NCBI RefSeq assembly: GCF_014191775.1
Contig: NZ_JACHXA010000006.1
Coordinates: 124,001-188,000, forward strand
Direction: 5' to 3'
Length of the DNA: 64,000 nucleotides
Source of the DNA: Limibacillus halophilus
GTDB lineage: Bacteria > Pseudomonadota > Alphaproteobacteria > Kiloniellales > CECT-8803
Positions 17,525 through 24,660 of the stretch are shown one piece after another. Both the position numbers and the translations under genes were made by a program. How positions within the stretch are numbered: position 1 is the first letter of the stretch; each line of letters begins with the position of its first letter. The notes under the pieces were generated by a model. It was given only the letters and a program-made list of their open reading frames with translations. It had not been told where the DNA came from and did not search any database.

Positions 17525-18034
17525 TTGGCCAGAAAACCGAACAACCTTGGCCTTGACGCCATCGACATTCGAATTCTCTCTGCCTTGCAGCGCGAAGGCC
17601 GCATCACCAAACTCAAGCTGGCTGAACGGGTGGGATTGTCCCCTACGCCTTGCTGGGAGCGTTTGCGACGCCTGGAAGCTGCCGGAATCATCGAGGGGTA
17701 TCACGCTCAACTGGCGCTGAAAAAACTGACCGCGTTCACCGCCGTCCTGGCGGAAATCACACTCGAGCAGCACACCCAAGCCGCCTTCGAGCGTTTCGAG
17801 CGGGCGGTGATGGGCGTCCCGGAAATCGTTGCCTGTTGGTCCACGGGCGGCGGTGTCGACTACATCGTCAAGTTCGTGACTCGCGACGTGGACGCCTATC
17901 AGACTTTGATCGACCGGCTGTTGACGGCTGAAATCGGCATTGATCGCTATGTGACCTACATCGTCACCAAACCGGTCAAGGAAAGTCACGAATTGCCGCT
18001 GGCTCACCTGCTGAAAAACGACGATCGCAGCTAG
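17525..18034 (+). CDS. Lrp/AsnC family transcriptional regulator (asnC/doeX-like position)
   Basis: This 169-residue regulator starts at TTG. It has an N-terminal winged helix-turn-helix (LDAIDIRILSALQREGRITKLKLAERVGLSPTPCWERLRRLE, residues 10-52) and a C-terminal RAM/ligand domain (about 70-155) with CWSTGGGVDYIVKFVTRDVDAYQ. Members sense amino acids as octamers. It is followed in the same direction by a semialdehyde dehydrogenase and a class III aminotransferase, the order asnC-ssd-atf known from alphaproteobacterial ectoine catabolic clusters, where the AsnC-type protein (DoeX in Halomonas) is an accessory regulator. That link is inference from gene order. Confidence 0.85.
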   Translation: MARKPNNLGLDAIDIRILSALQREGRITKLKLAERVGLSPTPCWERLRRLEAAGIIEGYHAQLALKKLTAFTAVLAEITLEQHTQAAFERFERAVMGVPEIVACWSTGGGVDYIVKFVTRDVDAYQTLIDRLLTAEIGIDRYVTYIVTKPVKESHELPLAHLLKNDDRS

Positions 18035-18197
18035 GCTTCCGTCGGCGGCAGAAACCGCGGCAGAGAATAAATCTGGTTTCCCACCCGGAAAGCGTCAGAA
18101 TTTCTTCGCGATGATCGACCTTTGGTCACACTCTCTAGGTTCTCTTGCATACCCTGGCCGTCTGGAATTCCGCTTCGGTATCGCAAAGGGCCCAGCG

Positions 18198-19694
18198 ATG
18201 AAACAATCTGCAATGCACGTATCCTATTCCCGCGGTCTGGACAGTCTCCGTGACACCCGCTTGTGGCGCTCGCACGCCTATATCGATGGGCGGTGGGAAG
18301 CCGCGGACAGCGGCAGTGACCTCATGGTTTACAACCCAGCCAATGGTGCATTGCTGGGGCAGGTGCCAGCCATGGGCGTACGCGAAACCGAACGAGCCAT
18401 AGCCGCGGCCCGTACCGCCTTTAGTTCCTGGCGGCGCAGCTTGCCACATCAGCGCGCCGCCCTGTTGCAAGCCTGGCACCGTGAGATCATCGCCGCCAAG
18501 CAGGACCTTGCGCTGATCATGGTTCTGGAACAGGGCAAGCCCTTTGCCGAGGCCTTGGGCGAAATAGACTACGCCGCCGACTTCGTCGCTTGGTATGCCG
18601 AAGAAGCAAAGCGATCCAACATGGAAGGAATCACCAGCCATCTGCCAGACGCCGAAATGAAGGTGGTCCGGCAACCGCTTGGTGTTGTGGCGCTGATCAC
18701 GCCTTGGAACTTTCCCTGCGCCATGATCACGCGCAAGGCGGCCGCCGCCGTCGCAGCAGGCTGTACCACGGTCATCTATCCTTCGCCGGAGACGCCGTTT
18801 TCAGCGCTGGCCCTGGCGGTGTTGGCAGAACGGGCCGGTTTGCCTGCCGGCTTGATCAACGTGGTTACCGGGCACCCGACCGAGATCGGCTCGACACTGG
18901 CAACACACGCCGACGTTCGCGGCGTCAGCTTCACCGGCTCAACCGAGGTCGGCCGTCTCATCGCCAAACAAGGCTCAGCCACCGTGAAGCGTCTGGTACT
19001 GGAACTGGGCGGGCACGCACCGTTTATCGTTTTTTCCGACGCGGATCTGGAGAAGGCGGTGGACTCTGCCATCTCCGCGAAGTTCGCAACCTCGGGACAG
19101 GACTGCCTGGCAGCCAACAGAATCTATGTCCAACGCCCGGTCTACAATGACTTCCTGAAGGCCTATGCGGATCGGATAAGAGCGCTCAAACTTGGTGAAG
19201 GACTGGAGCCCGGCGTCGATATTGGACCCCTGATTCACGAGCGCGCGGTCACGAAGGTCGAAAGGCAAGTCGACGACGCGATGGCCAAAGGAGCAAAGCT
19301 TCTGGTCGGCGGAAAGCGGACATCGGCAGGCAGCTTATTCTATCAACCGACCCTGCTGGCAGACTTGCCGGACGACGCCTTGATGGCCCGCGAGGAGACT
19401 TTTGGTCCCGTGGCGGCCGTAAGCCCCTTTGACGAGGAAGCCGAAGTTCTGAGCCGCGCGAACGCGACCGAGTTCGGTCTGGTCGCCTATCTTCATAGCC
19501 GGGACCCTGATCGCATTCATCGCATGACTCGCGACCTGGAGTTCGGCATGGTGGCGGTTAATCGAACAAAAATCACCGGCGCGCCGATCCCATTCGGCGG
19601 GATGAAGCAATCCGGCCTCGGGCGCGAAGGGTCGCGCCTCGGCATGGAAGCTTTCACCGAGGTCAAGTACATCTGCCTGGACAGGCCCAATTGA
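18198..19694 (+). CDS. NAD(P)+-dependent semialdehyde dehydrogenase (GabD/DoeC type)
   Basis: This 498-residue aldehyde dehydrogenase uses the ATG at 18198; an upstream in-frame ATG adds 29 unconserved residues. ITPWNFPCAMITRK (167-180) is the NAD-site motif, E269 in LELGGHAP the general base and C303 in SGQDCLAAN the nucleophile. The EQGKPFAEALGEIDYAADFVAWYAEEAKR segment is typical of succinate-semialdehyde dehydrogenases. In ectoine catabolism the equivalent enzyme (Ssd/DoeC) oxidises aspartate semialdehyde to aspartate. The preceding Lrp gene and the following aminotransferase fit that role, but general GABA-type catabolism is an alternative. Confidence 0.85.
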   Translation: MKQSAMHVSYSRGLDSLRDTRLWRSHAYIDGRWEAADSGSDLMVYNPANGALLGQVPAMGVRETERAIAAARTAFSSWRRSLPHQRAALLQAWHREIIAAKQDLALIMVLEQGKPFAEALGEIDYAADFVAWYAEEAKRSNMEGITSHLPDAEMKVVRQPLGVVALITPWNFPCAMITRKAAAAVAAGCTTVIYPSPETPFSALALAVLAERAGLPAGLINVVTGHPTEIGSTLATHADVRGVSFTGSTEVGRLIAKQGSATVKRLVLELGGHAPFIVFSDADLEKAVDSAISAKFATSGQDCLAANRIYVQRPVYNDFLKAYADRIRALKLGEGLEPGVDIGPLIHERAVTKVERQVDDAMAKGAKLLVGGKRTSAGSLFYQPTLLADLPDDALMAREETFGPVAAVSPFDEEAEVLSRANATEFGLVAYLHSRDPDRIHRMTRDLEFGMVAVNRTKITGAPIPFGGMKQSGLGREGSRLGMEAFTEVKYICLDRPN

Positions 19695-19740
19695 ACACAA
19701 ACGACGCGATAGAAGATCGCTGGAACCAAGGAGACGGATC

Positions 19741-21150
19741 ATGGATGACAACAGCACCCGCGTGAACCGCGACGAGCTAACCGCCTGGGACAGGGATCAC
19801 TTCTTCCACCCTTCGACCCATATGGCCGGACATGCGCGTGGCGATACTGCAAACCGTGTGGTAACCGGCGGCAGCGGCGTGCGGATCGAGGACCGGGACG
19901 GCAAGGTCAGCCTGGACGCCTTCGCTGGGCTTTACTGCGTCAACGTTGGTTATGGCCAAACAAAAATCGCCGATGCAATCGCCGAACAGGCGCATAAGCT
20001 GGCCTACTACCACGCCTATGTCGGCCACGGCAGCGAACCCGCCATCAAGCTGTCGCGCATGATCGCCGAGCGGGCACCGGCAGGGCTTAATCATGTTTAC
20101 TATGGGCTTTCCGGTTCCGACGCGAACGAAACCAACATCAAGCTGGTTTGGTATGCCAACAATATTCTTGGCCGTCCGGAGAAGAAGAAGATCATCTCGC
20201 GCTGGCGGGGTTACCACGGCTCGGGCATCATGACAGGCAGCCTGACCGGGCTGGAGCTGTTCCACAACGCCTTCGATTTGCCGCGCGCACCCATCCTGCA
20301 TACGGACGCCCCCTACTATTTCCGCCGCACCGACCGCTCCTTGACCGAGGAAGCCTTCTCCCAGCTTTGCGCGGATAATCTGGAAGCCCTGATCCTCAAG
20401 GAAGGGCCGGATACGGTTGCTGCGTTCATCGGCGAACCCGTGCTAGGCACCGGCGGTATCGTACCCCCGCCGCAGGGTTACTGGCAGAAGATTCAACGCG
20501 TTCTGAAGAAGTACGACATCCTGTTGATCGCCGACGAGGTCGTCACCGGCTTCGGACGTCTTGGCAGCATGTTCGGTTCGGCGCACTATGGTATGGAGCC
20601 GGACCTCATCACCATCGCCAAGGGCCTTACCAGCGCTTACACGCCGCTGTCCGGCGTGATCGTCGCGGACGGTCTTTGGAAGGTACTGGAGCAAGGGTCG
20701 GACAAGTTGGGCCCAATTGGGCATGGCTGGACGTACTCCGCCCACCCGCTCTGCGCCGCAGCGGGTGTCGCCAACCTCGAACTAATCGACGAATTGGGGT
20801 TGGTCGACAATGCCCGTGACGTCGGAGCCTACTTCAGGCAGTCCCTCGCAGAAGCCCTGGGCGACCATGCAATGGTCGGCGAGGTTCGCGGCGAAGGCCT
20901 GCTCGCCGCCGTCGAGTTCGTCAAGGACAAGGACGGCTCCAAGGGCGGGCCGGTGTTCTTCGACGCCGCCTTGAAGGTCGGGCCACAGGTGGCCGCTTCG
21001 CTGCTCGAACGCGGAGTTATTGCTCGGGCCATGCCCCAGGGCGATATCTTGGGCTTCGCGCCGCCGCTCTGTCTGACAAAGGCCGAATCCGACGAGATCG
21101 TCGCGGCCACCAAGGGCGCTGTTGAGGCAATCGCAGCCAAAGTCCTGTAA
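19741..21150 (+). CDS. Class III aminotransferase (Atf/DoeD-like)
   Basis: This 469-residue PLP enzyme of the omega-aminotransferase class has GLSGSDANETNIKL (122-135), RWRGYHGSG (154-162), D265 in LLIADEVVTGFGR contacting the PLP ring and K294 in TIAKGLTSAY as the Schiff-base lysine. Length and motifs match the putative diaminobutyrate transaminases (Atf/DoeD) of ectoine breakdown, which pair with the dehydrogenase just upstream (46-base gap). Substrate cannot be proven from sequence; beta-alanine, taurine or putrescine transaminases look similar. A strong terminator follows its stop codon. Confidence 0.85.
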   Translation: MDDNSTRVNRDELTAWDRDHFFHPSTHMAGHARGDTANRVVTGGSGVRIEDRDGKVSLDAFAGLYCVNVGYGQTKIADAIAEQAHKLAYYHAYVGHGSEPAIKLSRMIAERAPAGLNHVYYGLSGSDANETNIKLVWYANNILGRPEKKKIISRWRGYHGSGIMTGSLTGLELFHNAFDLPRAPILHTDAPYYFRRTDRSLTEEAFSQLCADNLEALILKEGPDTVAAFIGEPVLGTGGIVPPPQGYWQKIQRVLKKYDILLIADEVVTGFGRLGSMFGSAHYGMEPDLITIAKGLTSAYTPLSGVIVADGLWKVLEQGSDKLGPIGHGWTYSAHPLCAAAGVANLELIDELGLVDNARDVGAYFRQSLAEALGDHAMVGEVRGEGLLAAVEFVKDKDGSKGGPVFFDAALKVGPQVAASLLERGVIARAMPQGDILGFAPPLCLTKAESDEIVAATKGAVEAIAAKVL

Positions 21151-21179
21151 GCTCAAAGCCTGCCTACAGAAACCATTAG

Positions 21180-21211
21180 AGCCCCTTCCGGTATCCGGGA
21201 GGGGCTTTTTC
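21180..21211. terminator. Intrinsic terminator between convergent genes
   Basis: A 12-bp stem (21180-21191 with 21195-21206, one G-T pair) with a three-base loop is followed by a T-run on the plus strand. It ends the aminotransferase transcript and abuts the stop of the minus-strand HxlR gene; preceding A residues are sparse, so its efficiency in the other direction is less clear. Confidence 0.85.
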
Positions 21212-21552
21212 TATCGCTGCTTTATTTTGTGACCGACGGCAACGATGGCCTCGATAGCCGGCACCAGTTCTTCACCCAGCGCCGTCAGGGAATACTCGAC
21301 CGAAGGCGGCGAAGTTGGTCTGACTTTGCGGTTTACGACACCCTTTTCCTCCAACCCGCGCAGCCGCATCGTCAACACCTTCGGCGATACTGGAGGAATA
21401 TCCAGCCGCAACTCGCTAAAGCGTCTGGGGCCAGCCCGTAGACTCCAAATGACGTTCGGCGTCCAGGCTCCGCCGATAACGGACATGCACTCAGTAAGTG
21501 GGCAACCCGGAGGCGGCTCCGGGCTCCGGTTCTTTCGTATTTTCAATGCCAT
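21211..21552 (-). CDS. HxlR family transcriptional regulator
   Basis: This 113-residue winged-helix regulator starts at the ATG at 21552, preceded by GGAAGAGAA; a longer frame to 21612 is ignored. It shows the HxlR pattern: CPLTECMSVIGGAWTPNVIWSLRAGPRRFSELRLDIPPVSPKVLTMRLRGLEEKGVV, followed by the wing (VEYSLTALGEEL). The Cys near residue 17 (GCPLTEC) is the position used for redox or quinone sensing in some family members. It is divergent from a GST / NTF2-like / tautomerase unit, which it probably controls. Confidence 0.88.
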   Translation of the reverse strand: MALKIRKNRSPEPPPGCPLTECMSVIGGAWTPNVIWSLRAGPRRFSELRLDIPPVSPKVLTMRLRGLEEKGVVNRKVRPTSPPSVEYSLTALGEELVPAIEAIVAVGHKIKQR

Positions 21553-21582
21553 AGACGTTCTCTTCCATGGTATTCCGGTTAC

Positions 21583-21594
21583 CGTTTGGAAACG
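21583..21594. promoter_or_regulatory. Candidate HxlR operator
   Basis: The dyad CGTTTGGAAACG (5-base arms, 2-base centre) lies 31 bases upstream of the hxlR start, inside the 150-base divergent region shared with the GST gene. Position and symmetry fit a small winged-helix dimer site. It is short, so chance occurrence is possible. Confidence 0.3.
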
Positions 21595-21702
21595 CGATTC
21601 TACAAGTATCAAAAGGATATCACGTTTACAAAAGAAATCTCTACTCCTAGCTTCTGCGCCAGACGCTGCGGCGGTTCCGCAGACTCACTATGGAGATGGA
21701 AT

Positions 21703-22317
21703 ATGAAGCTGTTTTACAAACCAGGAGCCTGTTCCCTGGCGCCGCACATTGCGTTGCGGGCTGCTGGCGCGACCTTCGAGTTGGAGCAGGTCGACACCAC
21801 GAAAAAGACCACTGCAAGCGGCAGTGATTATCAGCAGATAAACCCGAAGGGATACGTTCCCGCGCTGCTTATAAACAGCGGCGAGGTTTTGACCGAAGCG
21901 CCCGCCATTCTTCAGTATATCGCCGATCTCTATCCCGCAGCGGCCTTGGCGCCGTCGCCTCACGGCCTGGCGCGCGCGCGGCTCCAGGAGCATCTTAATT
22001 TCATATCCTCCGAACTGCACAAGGCGTTTTCACCCTTTTTCGGTGCGGCGCCGCTGGCAGACACCGAGCGCCCCGCGGTGGTAGAGAACATCTCGCGTCG
22101 CTTCGCTATTTTCGAGGCTCAACTATCCAAGGGTGGGCCTTACCTGATGGGCGACACCTTCACGGTGGCTGATGCCTATTTCTTCGTCGTGGCCAATTGG
22201 GCCAACTTTGTCGATATCAGTTTGAGCCAATGGCCACGTATCGCACACTACATGGACCGCGCCTCGGACCTGCCCGCCATCAAGCAGGCGATGGCGGCCG
22301 AAGGACTGATCAACTGA
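21703..22317 (+). CDS. gst: Glutathione S-transferase
   Basis: This 204-residue protein starts at the ATG at 21703 after GGAGATGGAA. The N-terminal thioredoxin-like domain begins MKLFYKPGACSLAPHIALRAAG, the beta-class pattern with the catalytic Cys10 region, followed by the cis-proline motif (YVPALLI) and GEVLTEAPAILQYI, where EA/S contacts the glutathione glutamyl group. The C-terminal helical domain contains TVADAYFFVVANW (N-capping box). It would conjugate or reduce electrophiles in the cytosol. It leads a three-gene unit opposite the HxlR regulator, suggesting induction by an electrophile. Confidence 0.9.
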   Translation: MKLFYKPGACSLAPHIALRAAGATFELEQVDTTKKTTASGSDYQQINPKGYVPALLINSGEVLTEAPAILQYIADLYPAAALAPSPHGLARARLQEHLNFISSELHKAFSPFFGAAPLADTERPAVVENISRRFAIFEAQLSKGGPYLMGDTFTVADAYFFVVANWANFVDISLSQWPRIAHYMDRASDLPAIKQAMAAEGLIN

Positions 22318-22357
22318 CCATCATGAACGACATCAAACCAGCTGGAGTACTCTGAAA

Positions 22358-22732
22358 ATGGATCCTCGCTACGCAGATGTGGTCGCATTGCTATCGCGCT
22401 ATTTCGACGGGCTTTACACCAGCGACAATTTGGCATTGGCCGAAGTCTTCCACCCGAAGGCAATCTATGTCTGTGCCAGCGAGGAACCGCTGGTCCAACT
22501 TACGATGTCGGAGTACCTGCCCATCGTTGAGAAACGTCCCTCGCCCGCCAGCCGCAACGAGCCGCGCAAGGATCGCATTCTCTCGATCGCTTTTGCCGGC
22601 CCGGTGACCGCGTTTGCGCAAGTCAATTGCGCTATTGGAGATAGGTACTTCACAGACTTCTTGAGCTTAATTCAAACCGAGGGTCGCTGGCAGATCATCT
22701 CCAAGGTCTTCCATTACGATCGAAACCAATAA
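22358..22732 (+). CDS. NTF2-like / putative lumazine-binding protein
   Basis: This 124-residue protein has the alpha+beta cone layout of the NTF2/SnoaL superfamily: an N-terminal helix (YADVVALLSRYFDGLYTSD), ALAEVFHPKAIYV, a central helix (TMSEYLPIVEKRP) and closing strands (AFAQVNCAI, YFTDFLSLIQTEGRWQIISKVFHYD). This resembles the putative lumazine-binding subgroup. Such proteins may be small enzymes or ligand carriers. It follows the GST gene by 40 bases and precedes the tautomerase by 33, so all three are likely co-transcribed. No specific function can be assigned. Confidence 0.75.
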   Translation: MDPRYADVVALLSRYFDGLYTSDNLALAEVFHPKAIYVCASEEPLVQLTMSEYLPIVEKRPSPASRNEPRKDRILSIAFAGPVTAFAQVNCAIGDRYFTDFLSLIQTEGRWQIISKVFHYDRNQ

Positions 22733-22765
22733 CCCCCTCAAGTATCTACATTGCACGGAGCCAAC

Positions 22766-22978
22766 ATGCCTTACGTGAACATCAAGATCACCCGCGAGGG
22801 TGCAACATCCGAACAGAAAGCGACCCTGATCAAGGGCGTGACCGATCTACTGGAGACGGTGTTGAATAAAAACCCGGCAACGACCTTCGTCGTAATCGAC
22901 GAGGTGGAAATGGAGCATTGGGGAATTGGCGGCCTGCCGGTGGAAGAGTATCGCCGGAAAATCGGCACAAAGCCTTAG
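22766..22978 (+). CDS. 4-oxalocrotonate tautomerase family protein
   Basis: This 70-residue protein begins MPYVNIKITREGAT, so removal of the initiator Met exposes the catalytic Pro1 of the 4-OT family. The start at 22766 is fixed by this Pro and by GGAG just upstream. A longer reading from a TTG at 22751 would bury Pro1. The Arg residue expected near position 10 is present (R11 of the precursor), and the C-terminal YRRKIG completes the usual length. It may act with the GST and NTF2-like protein on a keto-enol or unsaturated carbonyl compound. Confidence 0.88.
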   Translation: MPYVNIKITREGATSEQKATLIKGVTDLLETVLNKNPATTFVVIDEVEMEHWGIGGLPVEEYRRKIGTKP

Positions 22979-22987
22979 ACCAATTTC

Positions 22988-23803
22988 TCAGCCGCCGAGT
23001 TGCTGTGTCAGTAAGACCGCACCGACTGCGGGAGCCAGCAAACCGATGAGGAACACCAGCACGCGCAGGCTCCCAGCAACACTCTTGCCCAGGCCATCGT
23101 TGCCGCTGACCGAACGGGCGGCGAAAAGATCGGCGAAAAAGATCGGCAACAGGAAGATAACGGGCCAGGGACTGACACTGGTATAGAGCAGGAGGATCGT
23201 TGCCAGCCCCACCAGCGACCCGCCGCCTACGAGCAAGAGAGAGCCGCCCAGGACAAGGCCGCCGCCCCGTGCAAGAAGCAGACCAAAGGCGGCGCCAACC
23301 GTCCCTGCCCCAAGGGCCGCTATTAGCTTAGCCATGCCGTGTGCGTTGCTGTAGTGAGCGATGGCGGATAGTGCAAAAGCCGCAACCAGCAGCATCATGA
23401 AAGAAGCCCCACCGCCGCTTTCCCGCAGTCTTCCAACTGCAAGACTTCCGGCAAGCGCAATCGCGATCGCCGCTGCGATGGCAATCCAATCAGGCGCAGA
23501 AACCACCGGCCAGGCAAGCCAGCCAACCACCAGCCAAACCCAGCCCATGGCCACGACCTGCATACCGCGGCCGGCTGATACCGCCTCTATCAACAGCCCC
23601 AAGGCCAGGGCGACACCGGCAAGGTAGGACAGCTTTTCAAGGGCCCCGTCCGGCGGAAAATGCAAGGGGCCATGCAGAACCCAAGTCACGGCAACCAAAG
23701 CTGCCGCAAGACCCAGCGCGGGCCAGAAGTCAGGAACGCGGCCCCGTCCGATTACGACCGCACCCAGCCAAGTGATCAGGCAGGCGGCAAACAACGGCAG
23801 CAC
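22988..23803 (-). CDS. Polytopic membrane protein of unknown function
   Basis: This protein of 271 residues from the GTG at 23803 has about nine hydrophobic helices with many Gly/Ala-rich segments (for example LGGSLLLVGGGSLVGLATILLLY), few charges and no recognisable catalytic motif. The first standard start is GTG, but a better fit is an ATT at 23845, eight bases after AGGAG, giving an extra 14 residues (MNTDLLQNPNLQAL) before the first helix. It lies downstream of panB on the same strand and may be the last gene of the meaA-panB transcript. I do not recognise the family. Confidence 0.65.
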   Translation of the reverse strand: MLPLFAACLITWLGAVVIGRGRVPDFWPALGLAAALVAVTWVLHGPLHFPPDGALEKLSYLAGVALALGLLIEAVSAGRGMQVVAMGWVWLVVGWLAWPVVSAPDWIAIAAAIAIALAGSLAVGRLRESGGGASFMMLLVAAFALSAIAHYSNAHGMAKLIAALGAGTVGAAFGLLLARGGGLVLGGSLLLVGGGSLVGLATILLLYTSVSPWPVIFLLPIFFADLFAARSVSGNDGLGKSVAGSLRVLVFLIGLLAPAVGAVLLTQQLGG

Positions 23804-23880
23804 TAACGCCTGAAGGTTGGGGTTCTGTAGTAGATCCGTATTAATTACGCCTGCTCCTCACCATAATGATCCATGCCGGA

Positions 23881-24651
23881 TCAAGCCTTTGGCTTGGTCA
23901 GACTCTCCGCAAACTCGCTGAGAGCTTTGCGCATGGCATCTTTGATACCGGACTCGGCCTCGACGAACCCCGGCGGATTCGGCGTTACGCCGAGCAAGTC
24001 CTCGGTAACACGAATCTCGCCGTCGCTCGCGTCGCCGGCTGCAATACCGATGGTCGGGACTTCAACGCCAGCCGTTACAGCGCGGGCGACCTCCTCCTTC
24101 ACACCTTCAACCACCAGGGCAAAGGCGCCCGCCTGCGCAATGGCACGGGCATCGGCTACAACCTTATCAACATCCGACTCACGGCGAAAACCGCCTCTTG
24201 CGTGGACATGTTGAGGCATCAGGCCGACATGACCCAGCACCGCAATACCACGCCGGGTCAGGAAGGAAACGGTTTCCGCCATCTCCTCGCCCCCCTCAAG
24301 CTTAATCGCGTGGCAACCTGTTTCAACCAGAACCCGGGCCGCATTTTGAAAGGCTTGCACCGGTGATTCCTGATAACTGCCAAAAGGCATATCCACCACG
24401 ACACACGCTCGCTTGCTGCCACGCATCACCGAACCGCCGTGCGCGATCATCATCTCCAGTGTCACGGGCAAGGTCGACTCAAAGCCATAAAGGACGTTGC
24501 CCAGGCTGTCGCCGACCAGAATCAGATCGGCGACTTCATCGACAAGAAGCGCCATGGGGTGGGTATAGGCGGTCAGACAGACCAGCGGGCCACCCTTCTT
24601 GGACCGTATGTCGCGGACGGTCAGCCGTTTCTTTGCCTTTAAGTAGGTCAT
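23881..24651 (-). CDS. panB: 3-methyl-2-oxobutanoate hydroxymethyltransferase
   Basis: This 256-residue enzyme transfers a hydroxymethyl group from 5,10-methylenetetrahydrofolate to 2-oxoisovalerate, giving ketopantoate in the pantothenate/CoA pathway. Family landmarks are visible in order: LTAYTHPMALLVD near 25-40, LVGDSLGNVLYG (Mg2+-binding Asp), DMPFGSY, KLEGG, GHVGLMPQ, and the catalytic Glu region ALVVEGV. It starts nine bases after the stop of the ethylmalonyl-CoA mutase gene, so it is very probably co-transcribed with it. panC and panD are not in this window. Confidence 0.93.
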   Translation of the reverse strand: MTYLKAKKRLTVRDIRSKKGGPLVCLTAYTHPMALLVDEVADLILVGDSLGNVLYGFESTLPVTLEMMIAHGGSVMRGSKRACVVVDMPFGSYQESPVQAFQNAARVLVETGCHAIKLEGGEEMAETVSFLTRRGIAVLGHVGLMPQHVHARGGFRRESDVDKVVADARAIAQAGAFALVVEGVKEEVARAVTAGVEVPTIGIAAGDASDGEIRVTEDLLGVTPNPPGFVEAESGIKDAMRKALSEFAESLTKPKA

Positions 24652-24660
24652 AGCGCGGTA

